Shown in pieces: positions 1-9,605 of a stretch of 42,421 bases of DNA. Every line of letters starts with the position of its first letter. Position 1 is the first letter of the stretch. This DNA comes from an uncultured Fusobacteriaceae bacterium (GTDB lineage Bacteria > Fusobacteriota > Fusobacteriia > Fusobacteriales > Fusobacteriaceae). The notes beneath the pieces were generated by a model. The model saw only the letters and a list, made by a program, of their open reading frames with translations. It was not told the origin of the DNA and made no database searches. The DNA is taken from contig CAMQWJ010000015.1 in assembly GCA_947038515.1 (NCBI GenBank), forward strand, positions 1 through 42,421. The letters are read 5' to 3'. The position numbers were made by a program, and so were the translations under genes.

Positions 1-2
1 CA

Positions 3-278
3 GAGAAGTCAAAAAATGAATTTGTATCAAAAATAACAAAAGGATACAAGTTAACAAAGGAAGAAAATAAGTTGATAAATGTACAGAAGTTTAAAATGAA
101 AGAAAGAGGTGACTTGTATGGGAAAGGAAATTTTAGAGATTATTATTCAAATATAAAAACCTATATATTATCAATTAATGATGAAAGAAGAAAAGATGGA
201 ACGCTTATTAAAAAATATGGAACACCAATAAAAGCAGAAGAAATAATATATTGGAATAAAAATATATCTGTATTCTAA
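3..278 (+). CDS. 3' end of a truncated gene, unknown function
   Basis: The frame is open from the left edge of the window to a TAA at 276-278, giving at least 91 residues, so this is probably the C-terminal part of a longer protein. A TTG at 72 could in principle start a 68-residue product, but no convincing ribosome site precedes it, and the reading frame upstream of it has the same Lys/Glu/Asn-rich composition. The visible part is charged (many K, E, D, Y, I) with no signal peptide, membrane segment or motif that I recognise. It lies in the same direction as the two short frames that follow. No function is proposed. Confidence 0.45.
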   Translation, partial: EKSKNEFVSKITKGYKLTKEENKLINVQKFKMKERGDLYGKGNFRDYYSNIKTYILSINDERRKDGTLIKKYGTPIKAEEIIYWNKNISVF

Positions 279-292
279 AAGGGGGATAAGAA

Positions 293-337
293 ATGAGTGA
301 AAAACCAAAAGAGAGAATAGATTGCTTTTTTGCTTAA
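293..337 (+). other. 14-codon mini-ORF with a strong ribosome site; possible gene remnant or leader
   Basis: ATG at 293 is preceded by AAGGGGGATAAGAA, a good Shine-Dalgarno, but the frame closes after 14 codons (MSEKPKERIDCFFA). A run of six T at 326-331 sits just before the stop. Adding one T would extend the frame to about 37 residues with a C-x2-C in it, which could mean a decayed small gene; equally it may be a leader peptide for the gene at 386. The evidence is the ribosome site alone. Confidence 0.25.
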
Positions 338-385
338 AACATAATAGACTATATAAAACGAAATACGAAGAAAGAGGAGATAAAA

Positions 386-622
386 ATGGCAGAATTAAAA
401 TTTGAGATTGAAAAGAAAATTGGGGTAATCGGAACAGGTTCAAAAGGTTGGAATAAAGAAATCAATTTAGTGTCTTGGAACGGTCGAAATGCTAAAGTTG
501 ATATACGGGAATGGGATGAAGAACATGAAAAAATGGGAAAAGGTATAACTTTTACTAAGGAAGAATTAATTTCTCTAAAAAATATTTTAAATAGTTTAGA
601 ACTAGAAAATATGGATATTTAA
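386..622 (+). CDS. YdbC/PC4-family ssDNA-binding protein
   Basis: This 78-residue protein has the layout of the bacterial YdbC family, small homodimeric proteins with the PC4 (Sub1) single-stranded nucleic-acid-binding fold: a beta-rich N-terminal part with a GVIGTGSKGWNKEINLVSWNG segment, then KVDIREW and a C-terminal helix (TKEELISLKNILNSL). The characteristic lysine, tryptophan and D-I-R-x-W positions are visible. Family members bind ssDNA and are linked to transcription or replication roles, but the bacterial function is poorly defined. ATG at 386 has GAGGAG 8-9 bases upstream. The gene stands alone before a strong hairpin terminator. The family assignment is made from memory of the family, not from a search. 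Confidence 0.8.
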   Translation: MAELKFEIEKKIGVIGTGSKGWNKEINLVSWNGRNAKVDIREWDEEHEKMGKGITFTKEELISLKNILNSLELENMDI

Positions 623-675
623 TTAAGAGATGAAACTGTTTCTATTATTTTTAACTTATAACTAAAATAAAAATC

Positions 676-716
676 AATCGTCAACTTTCTCTTGAACAGA
701 AAAAGTTGACGATTTT
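676..716. terminator. Hairpin terminator after the YdbC-type gene; overlaps the birA -35 box
   Basis: A perfect 13-bp inverted repeat (AATCGTCAACTTT at 676-688, AAAGTTGACGATT at 702-714) with a 13-base loop, followed by TTTT and preceded by an A-rich run, is a good intrinsic terminator for the upstream gene. The right arm contains the TTGACG that I read as the -35 of birA, so the same bases may serve both roles. A biotin-operator reading is discussed in the findings. Confidence 0.7.
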
Positions 717-735
717 AACGTATATATGCTAAAAT
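706..735 (+). promoter_or_regulatory. Predicted sigma-70-type promoter of birA
   Basis: TTGACG at 706-711 and TAAAAT at 730-735 are separated by 18 bases. Transcription would start near 742, leaving a leader of about 37 bases with AAGGAAGG before the birA ATG at 779. The -35 lies inside the right arm of the 676-714 palindrome, so a protein bound there would block the promoter. Confidence 0.55.
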
Positions 736-778
736 ATAAAAAAGATAAAATATTTTAAAAAGGAAGGTTTTTATATAA

Positions 779-1759
779 ATGACAACTAAAGAGTTTATTA
801 TAAAAGTTTTACTAAAAAATAAAAATGAATACATATCAGGAGAAAAAATAAGTAAAGAACTTGGAATTTCAAGAGCTGCTATTTCTAAGTCTGTTAAAGA
901 ATTAAAAAAAGAGGGATATGATATTCATTCTATTACCAATAGGGGATACTCTCTCATGAATGAAATAGATGTTCTTTCAAAAGAAGAAATTTATTCAAAA
1001 TTACTTATTCCAATGGATGTTGAAATATTAAATAGTGTGGATTCAACAAATGCTTACTGTAAGAGACTTATACCTAATCAAAAGAATATAAATAGAATTG
1101 TTGTTTCAAACACTCAAACTAAGGGAAAAGGAAGAAAAGAGAGAAACTTTTTTTCTCCACCTAATACAGGTATTTATATGAGTCTTTTATTAAATTCACA
1201 AATAAAGGTTGAAAACTCTTTGAAAATAACTCTTGCAGTTTCAGTAGCAATATGTAGAGTGCTAGAAAAATTGACAGATAAAAAACCTAAAATAAAATGG
1301 GTGAATGATATTTTTTTAGGAGATAAAAAAATAGCTGGAATTTTGACAGAAGCTAGTAGTAGTTTTGAGAGTGGTATTATCGAAAATTTAATTATAGGAA
1401 TAGGAATAAATTTTTCAACTGAATTTTTTCCTGAAGACCTAACAAATATTGCAGATTCAATTTTTTCTAAAAAAGAAAAAAAGACAAGTAGAAATGAATT
1501 AATAGTAGAACTTACTAATGAAATTGTATATCTTTTAAATAATATAGAAGAAAAGTATATTATAGAGGAATATATTCAAAAATCCATTGTTATTGGAAAA
1601 AATATAATAGTTCATTATTATGATAAAACTGAAAATGCAAAAGTATTAGGAATAGATGAGAATGGATTTTTACAAATTTTAACTAAAAATGGTGAAAATA
1701 AAACTTTATCTTCTGGTGAGATTAGTATTAGACCTGTGGGGGACGAAACATGGAACTAA
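779..1759 (+). CDS. birA: Bifunctional biotin-protein ligase / biotin operon repressor BirA
   Basis: BirA activates biotin to biotinyl-5'-AMP and attaches it to a lysine on biotin carrier proteins; the class with an N-terminal helix-turn-helix also represses biotin genes. Here residues 1-60 form the winged HTH (ISGEKISKELGISRAAISKSVKEL, then the wing ending NRGYSL). The catalytic domain follows, with the GKGRKERNF version of the ATP/biotin loop (usual form GRGRxGRxW), then KWVNDIF and GDKKIAGILTE. The C-terminal SH3-like domain occupies about 265-326. The 326-residue length matches bifunctional BirA proteins (about 320). ATG at 779 has AAGGAAGG upstream. The last 10 bases overlap the start of the symporter gene, suggesting translational coupling. 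The two departures in the glycine-rich loop (R to K, G to E) are mild oddities. Confidence 0.93.
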   Translation: MTTKEFIIKVLLKNKNEYISGEKISKELGISRAAISKSVKELKKEGYDIHSITNRGYSLMNEIDVLSKEEIYSKLLIPMDVEILNSVDSTNAYCKRLIPNQKNINRIVVSNTQTKGKGRKERNFFSPPNTGIYMSLLLNSQIKVENSLKITLAVSVAICRVLEKLTDKKPKIKWVNDIFLGDKKIAGILTEASSSFESGIIENLIIGIGINFSTEFFPEDLTNIADSIFSKKEKKTSRNELIVELTNEIVYLLNNIEEKYIIEEYIQKSIVIGKNIIVHYYDKTENAKVLGIDENGFLQILTKNGENKTLSSGEISIRPVGDETWN

Positions 1760-3069
1760 CTTTACTTATATTTTATTTTCTTATAGTTATTGGTATTGGA
1801 ATATTTTCTTATAATAAAGCGAGTACTAATCAATCTTTTTTTTTGGCTAATAGAGACACTGGAGTTTTTCAACTTACTGGAAGTTTGTTAGCGACTATAT
1901 TAGGGAGCAGTGCAATTTTAGGAACAGTTACATTTGCTTACAGTAATGGGTGGTCAGGAGTATGGTTTATGCTATGTGCAGCTTTAGGACTCACATTATT
2001 ATATCCATTAATTAAATATTTTGAAAACTTTAGAGGATATAATTTACCTGAATTGTTAGGTTCTTTTTATGGAAAAGAAGTAAAAAATCTGTCCTCTATT
2101 ATAATCCCCATAGCGTGGATTGGAATAGTTGCCGCCCAAATTATAGGAGCCGCTCAAATTATTACTGTCTTAACAGATATTAATTACATTAATGCAGTAG
2201 TTTTAAGTGGAGTAGTTTTTATCATCTATACTATTTTAGGTGGACAATTATCTATTATAAAAACTGATTTATTACAACTTATTGTACTTTTAATAAGTAT
2301 TCTTCTTGTATATGCTTCTACTTTATCAGGACCAAGAAATTATGAAGCTTTAGGAGTGATTAGTGAAAAATTCACTTCATTTGACCTTATTATAATGATT
2401 TTAACCTATTCTTCAACATATTTAGTTGGACCAGATATATATTCAAGAATATTCTGTGCTAAAAATAGAAGTGTTGCTAAAAAATCTATTATATTATCTG
2501 TAGTTATACTGATTCCCTTAGCTTTTATATTGGGAAGTTTAGGAGTTTATGCAGCCAATCTTTATCCTAATTTAGATGTTGCAAAAGTATCTCCCCTGCT
2601 ATATATGGCAAAGAGTTCTCTTCCTAAGTCAGTATCATTGATTCTTTATTTTGGACTTTTATCAGCAGTTATTTCTTCAGCAGATACTAATCTTATGACT
2701 GCTTCTTCTATTTTTACACAAATTTTCACAAAAAATTTAAATCATAAAAGTGCCATAAGAATAACACGGATCTTTATTCTTATATTTGGAATTTTTAGTA
2801 TGATTGTTGCCATAAAATTAAAATATATTTTGACAAGTCTACTTTTAGCTTTGTCAGTTTTTTCAGGAGCTTTTATAATTCCAACTCTTGCTGGAATTTT
2901 AGGATATCGAGGGAAAAAGATATATACTTTAAGTGCTATAATTTTAGGTGGTGGAATATCCTTTATAGGAAAAGTATATGGAGGAGAGTATTCAAATATA
3001 ATTCTAGTTATTTCTTTTGTCATAAATGGTTTAGTTTTATCATTACCTTATTTTAGAAAAAAATTATAA
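1750..3069 (+). CDS. Sodium:solute symporter (SSS) family transporter, substrate unknown
   Basis: A 439-residue inner-membrane protein with about 12-13 hydrophobic helices. It belongs to the sodium:solute symporter family (PutP, PanF, SGLT): N-terminal helix, then SxxxFxLANRDTG and an unwound helix rich in G/S (LLATILGSSAILGTVTFAY), a long core, and the helix SAVISSADTNLMTASSIF carrying the S-S-A-D-T residues that coordinate the second sodium site in this family. It is a little shorter than PutP (about 500). The ATG at 1750 lies inside the end of birA (10-base overlap), so translation is probably coupled. Substrate cannot be read from sequence. Because the mammalian SSS member SMVT carries biotin, pantothenate and lipoate, and because of the birA coupling, a vitamin substrate is a reasonable inference. 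Proline, pantothenate or a sugar acid remain possible. Confidence 0.88.
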   Translation: MELTLLIFYFLIVIGIGIFSYNKASTNQSFFLANRDTGVFQLTGSLLATILGSSAILGTVTFAYSNGWSGVWFMLCAALGLTLLYPLIKYFENFRGYNLPELLGSFYGKEVKNLSSIIIPIAWIGIVAAQIIGAAQIITVLTDINYINAVVLSGVVFIIYTILGGQLSIIKTDLLQLIVLLISILLVYASTLSGPRNYEALGVISEKFTSFDLIIMILTYSSTYLVGPDIYSRIFCAKNRSVAKKSIILSVVILIPLAFILGSLGVYAANLYPNLDVAKVSPLLYMAKSSLPKSVSLILYFGLLSAVISSADTNLMTASSIFTQIFTKNLNHKSAIRITRIFILIFGIFSMIVAIKLKYILTSLLLALSVFSGAFIIPTLAGILGYRGKKIYTLSAIILGGGISFIGKVYGGEYSNIILVISFVINGLVLSLPYFRKKL

Positions 3070-3124
3070 ATTAAAAAGAAGAATCTTATTCATTATTATT
3101 TTCAGCTAGTTTAATATCATAACT

Positions 3125-3153
3125 TTGACATCTAATTAAAAAAATGATATTCT
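3125..3153 (+). promoter_or_regulatory. Predicted promoter of the helicase-nuclease/uvrA/ruvA operon
   Basis: TTGACA at 3125-3130, a 17-base spacer and TATTCT at 3148-3153 form a near-consensus sigma-70-type promoter. An 8-bp inverted repeat (AATATCAT at 3113-3120 and ATGATATT at 3144-3151) flanks the -35 and overlaps the -10. Confidence 0.65.
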
Positions 3154-3228
3154 AATATAGAGAAATAATATTAATTGAATCTAGAGTATTCAATAATTGT
3201 AAATGAGGTAATGATGAAGGAATATAAT

Positions 3229-5985
3229 ATGTTAACAAGTTCTCAAAAGGAAGTAGTTTTTCATACAAAAGGTCCGTTGATGGTTATAGCAGGACCAGGA
3301 ACTGGGAAAACATTTACCCTTGTAAAAAAAATAATATATTTATTGACTCAAGAAAAAATTGATCCTGAGTCTATTTTTGTTACCACTTTCACAAGAAAAG
3401 CAGTAAATGAATTAAGGATTAGAGTAGCAGAAGAATTGAAAGAAAACAATTTGAAAATAGATGTAAATAGAATTAAAATTTCTACTTTTCATTCTTTTTG
3501 TATAGAGATATTGGAACAAGAAAAATATATAATTCTTGATGATTTTCAACAGAGATATTTAATCTATAAAAATTTATATCAATTTAAAAAAATAGAGGGA
3601 TTTAATTTAGTACTATCTGCTTTGAAAGCTGGTTTTAAATCTAAAGTATTAAGTTTCCAACAACAATTTAACAAACTTTCAGAACACAATGTTTCGCCTG
3701 AAAAATTAATAGGATCAACGAGACGAGAAATAGGAATTTTAGGATTATTGTATGATCTATATTTACAAATATTAAAAAATAATAATTGCTTAGATTTTTC
3801 AAGAATTCAAATAGAATGTTTAAATTTAATAAATAAGAATTTAGATAATATAGAGGAATATATTCCACATTATGAATATATTCTTGTAGATGAATATCAA
3901 GATACAAATAGTATTCAAAATGAAATATTATTTTCTATGTTTAGTAAAATGAAAAATATTTGTGTAGTTGGAGATGATGATCAATCTATTTATAGATTTA
4001 GAGGAGCCACTGTTAAGAATATACTAAATTTTCCAAATAAGTTTGGAATTGATGAGAAAGTGACAATAGTTAAGCTTGAAACTAATTATCGGTCAAATGA
4101 TAAGATAATAAAATTTTATTCTGATTTTATTGAAAATTATACTTGGGAAAATAGAAGATATGATAAAAAAATAAGTTCTTCAAGTGAAGAAATATCATAT
4201 AAGAGTATATTAAAAGTTTCTGGAAAAACTGATGAGGAATGGGGAAATGAAGTTGTTGATTTAATAAAAACTTTGAAAAACAAAGAAATAATTTCTGATT
4301 ACTCTCAAATAGCTTTTCTTGGTAGAAGTGTAAAATCTAAAGATGTTAAATATCTTATAAAAACACTTAATAAGAATGATATTTTGACTTATTCCCCAAG
4401 AAGTGGAAATTTTTTTAATTTAAAAGAAATAAAAATTATTGTAGGTATAGCTCTACTATTGGTAAAAGAGTATGCCAGAGGTCTTTATAATGAAAATATT
4501 AATTATAACTTATTTACTACTTATTCTTATTATAGAGAGTGTATAGCTCTAATAAAAACAGGTGAAAAATCAGAATTAAAAGATATTTTTGAATGGTTAA
4601 AAAATGAAAACTATACTGAAAAAGATAATTTTCTTCCAATTTTTTATAAGATATTTTCTTTTGATTATTTTAAAGAAATTTTATCAAAAGAAAATATTAA
4701 AAATAAAACTTATGAAATATCAGAAAGAAATCTTTCAATATTTGCGAATATAGTATCAGAGTATGAAAAAAAATTTGGTTCTATATTTAAAAGTGATTTT
4801 TTTGATTTTTATCTTCCTTTTTTACAAGAGTGTGGAATAAATGAATATGAGGAAGAAAATGAAATAACAGTAAAGGGTCATATTTCTTTTTTAACTTTTC
4901 ATCAATCGAAAGGTTTAGAGTTCCCTATTGTCTTGGCTGGTTCTTTAGAGCAAAGTCCTTTTAAATCTGAAAAAAATAGTTTAGAAGAAATTTTAAGAGA
5001 AAATGTTTATGGTATTAATAGAGCAGAGTTTGAAAAAAATGAGGAAGAGGATTTCTATCGTCTTTATTATACTTGTTTTTCTCGAGCTAAAGATTATTTA
5101 TTTTTAACTGCTAAAGAGGTAGAAATGGGTAAAAAAACTGGTTATCCATCTCCTTCAGGATATTTTAAAGAAACTTTTGATAATCTAGTAGATTGGAAAA
5201 AAGAAATATTAGAAAATATAGAAAATTTGAAAAAAATAGGGGAACCTAAGGATAATTTTTCAAAAAAACTATTTTCATATACTACAGATGTTGCATTATA
5301 TATTGATTGTCCTATGAAATATAGGTTTTTAAGATATGGTAATTTTCCTAAAATAGAGACGAAAAAAGAACATATAGGTGTCCTTGTTCATAATACTATA
5401 AATGATATTCATCAAAATATTTTAAAAAAGCGAATTGTAACAAAAGATTCTGTAAAAAATATTATGGCAAAAAACTATAAACAATTGAAAAATAGTTTAG
5501 GAATAAATCTTGAATTATTAGAAAAAAAAGAGGCTTTTGAAGATGTACATTTCTATATTGAAAAAGAATCGGAATCTCTTTTAAATATAAAAGACTCTGA
5601 GCTTAATTTAGCAGTAGTAAGAGAAGAATATATTCTAAATGGAATATTAGATTTGATGCGTAAAAATAATCATGACTATGATATAGTAGACTTTAAAACT
5701 TCTCTTGTTAAGAGTGAAGAGATTCCAGCTACTTATAGAAAACAGCTTTTAGTTTATGGTTTTCTAGCTACAGAAAGTGGTTATTCAATTAAAAATTTAG
5801 AATTGCACTATACATCATTAAGAGAAGATATTAAGCAAAAATTTCTTTATGAGGAGAAAGAGGTAAAAAAAGTATTAGAGCAATTTGATGATATTGTGAA
5901 AAAAATATTAAATAAAGATTTTTTTACTACAATAAAATCAGAAAAAAAATGTGAAAATTGTCAATTTTTCCATTATTGTAATTAG
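3229..5985 (+). CDS. UvrD/Rep-type helicase fused to an Fe-S PD-(D/E)XK nuclease (AddB/AdnB-like)
   Basis: Residues 1 to about 640 are a superfamily 1A helicase: Walker A AGPGTGKT (21-28), [11 protein letters not shown] (Ia), VDEYQDT (Walker B/II), [13 protein letters not shown] (III), ETNYRS (IV), [10 protein letters not shown] (V) and [11 protein letters not shown] (VI). The C-terminal third is a PD-(D/E)XK nuclease: D808 in NGILD, D821 and K823 in IVDFK. It has the four cysteines of the AddB/Cas4-type Fe-S cluster, C694 followed by C908-x2-C911-x5-C917 at the extreme C-terminus. It probably resects or unwinds double-strand ends like one subunit of AddAB/AdnAB. I chose ATG 3229 (GAAGGA 8 bases upstream, first residues matching Rep/PcrA); ATG 3214 with GAGGT is possible, and the frame is open to TTG 3175. 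It is 23 bases from uvrA, in the same operon. Confidence 0.9.
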   Translation: MLTSSQKEVVFHTKGPLMVIAGPGTGKTFTLVKKIIYLLTQEKIDPESIFVTTFTRKAVNELRIRVAEELKENNLKIDVNRIKISTFHSFCIEILEQEKYIILDDFQQRYLIYKNLYQFKKIEGFNLVLSALKAGFKSKVLSFQQQFNKLSEHNVSPEKLIGSTRREIGILGLLYDLYLQILKNNNCLDFSRIQIECLNLINKNLDNIEEYIPHYEYILVDEYQDTNSIQNEILFSMFSKMKNICVVGDDDQSIYRFRGATVKNILNFPNKFGIDEKVTIVKLETNYRSNDKIIKFYSDFIENYTWENRRYDKKISSSSEEISYKSILKVSGKTDEEWGNEVVDLIKTLKNKEIISDYSQIAFLGRSVKSKDVKYLIKTLNKNDILTYSPRSGNFFNLKEIKIIVGIALLLVKEYARGLYNENINYNLFTTYSYYRECIALIKTGEKSELKDIFEWLKNENYTEKDNFLPIFYKIFSFDYFKEILSKENIKNKTYEISERNLSIFANIVSEYEKKFGSIFKSDFFDFYLPFLQECGINEYEEENEITVKGHISFLTFHQSKGLEFPIVLAGSLEQSPFKSEKNSLEEILRENVYGINRAEFEKNEEEDFYRLYYTCFSRAKDYLFLTAKEVEMGKKTGYPSPSGYFKETFDNLVDWKKEILENIENLKKIGEPKDNFSKKLFSYTTDVALYIDCPMKYRFLRYGNFPKIETKKEHIGVLVHNTINDIHQNILKKRIVTKDSVKNIMAKNYKQLKNSLGINLELLEKKEAFEDVHFYIEKESESLLNIKDSELNLAVVREEYILNGILDLMRKNNHDYDIVDFKTSLVKSEEIPATYRKQLLVYGFLATESGYSIKNLELHYTSLREDIKQKFLYEEKEVKKVLEQFDDIVKKILNKDFFTTIKSEKKCENCQFFHYCN

Positions 5986-6008
5986 ATTTAAAATAGGAGG
6001 AATAGAGA

Positions 6009-8933
6009 ATGTTAGATAAAATTATAATAAAGGGCGCAAGGCAACATAATCTTAAAAATATAAATGTTGAAATCCCAAAAAATAAATTTGTTGTAATAAC
6101 AGGTGTTAGTGGAAGTGGAAAATCTTCTCTTGCTTTTGATACAATTTATTCTGAAGGGCAACGAAGGTATGTAGAAAGCCTTTCTGCATATGCCAGACAA
6201 TTTATAGGTCAAATGGATAAGCCAGAAGTTGATAGCATTGAGGGGCTTTCTCCTGCAATATCTATAGAACAAAAAACTACAAATAAAAATCCTCGTTCAA
6301 CAGTTGGAACAATAACAGAAGTTTATGATTATATGAGACTACTTTTTGCACATATTGGAATGGCACATTGTCCCATATGTAATACCCCAGTTGAAAGACA
6401 ATCAATAGAAGAAATAGTAGAAATAGTTTTAGAAAAATTTAAAAATGATAGTAAATTGATAATATTAGCTCCAATAGTGAGAGAAAAAAAAGGAACTCAT
6501 AAAAATTTATTTGCTAATTTATTGAAGAAAGGATATGTGAGAGCTAGGGTAAATGGAGATATTCAATATTTAGAAGAAGAGATAGAGCTAGATAAAAATA
6601 AGAAGCATGATATTGAAGTTGTTGTGGATAGGTTGATTATTAAAAATGAAAGTGAAGATTTTATTAGTAGATTAACAGATGGAATAGAAAAAACAGTAGA
6701 ACTTAGTGGGGGAAGAATACTCCTTAATGTAGATGATAAAGATTATGTCTATAGTGAAAATTTTTCTTGTCCCAATCATGAAGATGTAAGTATCCCAGAA
6801 CTGACTCCACGACTTTTTTCTTTTAATGCTCCTTATGGAGCTTGCGAAGAGTGTAAGGGATTAGGAAAAAAACTAGAAGTAGATGAAACAAAATTAATAA
6901 TTGATGAAAAACTATCATTAGGAGCAGGTGCTATATATGTTCCCGGTGCCAGTAGTCGAAAAGGATATTCATGGGAAATTTTTGTTGCAATGTGTAAGAA
7001 CTTTAAAATAGATATGAACATACCTTTTAAAAATATTCCAAAAAATAAAAAAGAGATTATATTTTACGGTGCTGGAAGTCAAACATTTAGATTTGATTAC
7101 GAGGGTGACTATAGTTTTCATGGTAATCGAGAATTTGAAGGTATCATTAAAAATTTAGAAAGACGGTATAAAGATAGTTTTTCAGAAGCAATGAAAGATG
7201 AAATTGAATCGAAATATATGATTGAAACATTGTGTAAAGTGTGTGGAGGAAAAAGACTTAAAGAGGAAGTTTTAGCTGTAACTGTATTTAATAAAAATAT
7301 AGCTGAAATTTGTGATTTAAGTATAATTAAAGCATTGGAATTTTTTCAAAGTGTAAAATTGACTCCAAAACAAGAGAAAATAGCTCATGAAATATTAAAA
7401 GAAATCCGAGAGCGACTAAACTTTATGATTAATGTGGGGCTTGATTATCTCACTCTTTCGCGACCTACTAAAACATTATCTGGTGGAGAAGCTCAAAGGA
7501 TTAGACTAGCCACTCAAATAGGTTCAGGGCTCACAGGGGTTCTTTATGTTCTAGATGAACCAAGTATTGGATTGCATCAAAGAGATAATGATAAATTACT
7601 TGTTACATTATCAAGATTAAGAGATTTAGGGAATACACTTATAGTAGTTGAACATGATGAAGATACCATGATGCAGGCAGATTATATTTTAGATATTGGA
7701 CCTGGAGCTGGGGTCAATGGTGGGGAAGTAATTTTTGCAGGGACACCAGAAGAGATGCTAAAATCTGAAAAATCATTAACTGCAAAATTTATGAGTGGTG
7801 TAGAAAAAATAGTAATTCCTAAAAAAAGAAGAAAATCTGAAGAATTTATCAAATTAAAAAAAGCATCAGGAAATAATTTGAAAAACTTAACTGTAGAAAT
7901 ACCAAAAGGTATTTTAACTGTAGTAACAGGTGTTAGTGGAAGTGGAAAGTCAACTTTAATTAACCATACACTTTTTCCAATATTATTTAATACTTTAAAC
8001 GGTGGAAAACTTTATCCTTTAGCACATGGTGGAATTGAAGGAATTGAAGATTTTGAAAAAGTTATAGATATTGATCAATCACCTATTGGTAGGACACCAA
8101 GATCAAATCCAGCAACATATACTAAAATTTTCGATGATATAAGAACTCTTTTTGCCGAAACTAAAGACTCTAAATTCAAAGGATATGATAAAGGGAGATT
8201 TTCATTTAATGTTAAAGGTGGTCGTTGTGAAGCCTGCCAAGGTGGGGGAATTATTAAAATTGAAATGAATTTCCTGCCTGATGTTTATGTTGAATGTGAA
8301 GTTTGTAAGGGAAAAAGATATAATAAAGAGACATTAGATGTATTTTATAAAGGAAAAAATATATCAGATGTTTTAAATATGAGTGTTCAAGAAGCATATG
8401 AATTTTTTAATGCAATACCATCACTAGAGAGAAGATTAAAGGTATTAATGGATGTAGGGTTAGATTATATAAAGTTAGGACAACCTGCAACTACATTATC
8501 TGGTGGTGAAGCTCAAAGAATAAAATTATCTTCAGAGCTTTCTAAAAACACAAGGGGAAAAGCTATCTATATATTGGATGAACCTACTACAGGACTCCAT
8601 TTTGAAGATATTAGGAAACTTCTTGAAGTTATAAATAGATTAGTTGAAAAAGGTAATACTGTAATAATAATTGAACATAACTTAGATGTTATTAAAAGTG
8701 CTGATTATATAATTGATATTGGTCCTGAAGGAGGAGAAGGTGGCGGTAAAATAGTTGCTGTAGGTACTCCTGAAGTTGTAGCAAAATCAAAAAAAAGTTA
8801 TACAGGAAAATATATTAAAGAGGTTCTTGAGAAAGAAAAGAAGAAAAATTTAAAATTAAAAACTGAAAAAGCTATAATAAAAAAGCTTGAACCTATAAAA
8901 AAAGAAGATGAAAAAAAGAAAAAAAAGAAGTAA
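6009..8933 (+). CDS. uvrA: Excinuclease ABC subunit A (UvrA)
   Basis: UvrA is the damage-recognition ATPase of nucleotide excision repair and loads UvrB onto lesions. Both ABC halves are complete: Walker [10 protein letters not shown] near residue 35 and GVSGSGKST in the second half, signature [13 protein letters not shown] and [13 protein letters not shown], Walker [14 protein letters not shown] and [10 protein letters not shown]. Zinc modules are visible (CPIC and CEEC/CKVC in the first half; CEAC, then CEVC, in the second). The 974 residues exceed the usual 940 or so because of a Lys/Glu-rich tail of roughly 35 residues ending in six lysines. ATG 6009 has AGGAGG about 9 bases upstream. uvrB and uvrC are not in the window. 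It is co-transcribed with the helicase-nuclease and ruvA. Confidence 0.98.
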   Translation: MLDKIIIKGARQHNLKNINVEIPKNKFVVITGVSGSGKSSLAFDTIYSEGQRRYVESLSAYARQFIGQMDKPEVDSIEGLSPAISIEQKTTNKNPRSTVGTITEVYDYMRLLFAHIGMAHCPICNTPVERQSIEEIVEIVLEKFKNDSKLIILAPIVREKKGTHKNLFANLLKKGYVRARVNGDIQYLEEEIELDKNKKHDIEVVVDRLIIKNESEDFISRLTDGIEKTVELSGGRILLNVDDKDYVYSENFSCPNHEDVSIPELTPRLFSFNAPYGACEECKGLGKKLEVDETKLIIDEKLSLGAGAIYVPGASSRKGYSWEIFVAMCKNFKIDMNIPFKNIPKNKKEIIFYGAGSQTFRFDYEGDYSFHGNREFEGIIKNLERRYKDSFSEAMKDEIESKYMIETLCKVCGGKRLKEEVLAVTVFNKNIAEICDLSIIKALEFFQSVKLTPKQEKIAHEILKEIRERLNFMINVGLDYLTLSRPTKTLSGGEAQRIRLATQIGSGLTGVLYVLDEPSIGLHQRDNDKLLVTLSRLRDLGNTLIVVEHDEDTMMQADYILDIGPGAGVNGGEVIFAGTPEEMLKSEKSLTAKFMSGVEKIVIPKKRRKSEEFIKLKKASGNNLKNLTVEIPKGILTVVTGVSGSGKSTLINHTLFPILFNTLNGGKLYPLAHGGIEGIEDFEKVIDIDQSPIGRTPRSNPATYTKIFDDIRTLFAETKDSKFKGYDKGRFSFNVKGGRCEACQGGGIIKIEMNFLPDVYVECEVCKGKRYNKETLDVFYKGKNISDVLNMSVQEAYEFFNAIPSLERRLKVLMDVGLDYIKLGQPATTLSGGEAQRIKLSSELSKNTRGKAIYILDEPTTGLHFEDIRKLLEVINRLVEKGNTVIIIEHNLDVIKSADYIIDIGPEGGEGGGKIVAVGTPEVVAKSKKSYTGKYIKEVLEKEKKKNLKLKTEKAIIKKLEPIKKEDEKKKKKK

Positions 8934-8982
8934 CTAACAAAAGGATGAAGTTTTAATTGAAGAAAAAAAGGAGAAAATAAAA

Positions 8983-9582
8983 ATGTTTGAATATTTAAAA
9001 GGGAAAGTTGAATATAAAAAACCAGGTTATGTAGCCTTAGATGTTAATAATGTTGGATATAAGATTCATATTTCATTAAAATCATATGAAAAAATATCAA
9101 TTGATGAAAGTATACGATTATATATATATAACCATATTAAAGAAGATGAATTTAAACTTATTGGATTCTTAAATGAGAATGATAGAATGATGTTTCAATT
9201 ACTTTTAGGAGTTTCAGGTATAGGAGTTTCTTTAGCTCTTTCAATATTATCGAGTTTTGAAATAGAGGAGATTCAAAGGGTTGTATTAGGAGAAAATTTT
9301 TTAGTATTAAAAAAAGTTCCTAAATTAGGAGAAAAAAAAGCTAAACAAATTATTCTTGATTTACAAGGTAAAATGAGTTCATTAAATCTAATTTCTACAG
9401 ATACAGTAGAAAATGTAGATAAATATGCTTTATTAGAAGAGGAAATTTATCTTGCATTAGAGGGCTTAGGATATGGTAAGAAAGAGATTGATAAAATTTT
9501 AACTCGAGAAGAAATAAAGAGCTTGGAAAATATAGAAACTGCAATAAAATATGTTCTTAAAAAAATAAGTAGTTATAAATAG
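8983..9582 (+). CDS. ruvA: Holliday junction branch-migration protein RuvA
   Basis: RuvA tetramers bind Holliday junctions and recruit the RuvB motor. The 199-residue protein has the three-domain layout: an OB-fold start (MFEYLKGKVEYKKPGYVALDVNNVGYKI), central helix-hairpin-helix motifs (LLGVSGIGVSLALSIL and LKKVPKLGEKKAKQIILDL), a flexible linker, and a C-terminal RuvB-binding three-helix domain (EEEIYLALEGLGYGKKEIDKIL). ATG 8983 has AAAGGAG upstream. It follows uvrA by 49 bases and ends the operon before a strong terminator. ruvB and ruvC are not adjacent, unlike the ruvAB or ruvCAB arrangement of many bacteria. Confidence 0.97.
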   Translation: MFEYLKGKVEYKKPGYVALDVNNVGYKIHISLKSYEKISIDESIRLYIYNHIKEDEFKLIGFLNENDRMMFQLLLGVSGIGVSLALSILSSFEIEEIQRVVLGENFLVLKKVPKLGEKKAKQIILDLQGKMSSLNLISTDTVENVDKYALLEEEIYLALEGLGYGKKEIDKILTREEIKSLENIETAIKYVLKKISSYK

Positions 9583-9605
9583 AAGAGTAAAAATTCTATA
9601 AAATA

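Noticed and set aside
171-443. Minus-strand open frame of 90 codons opposite the left-edge genes
   Set aside because: Phe/Ser/Leu-rich translation typical of the antisense of Lys/Glu/Asn-rich genes, no ribosome site, and it crosses the real PC4-like gene.
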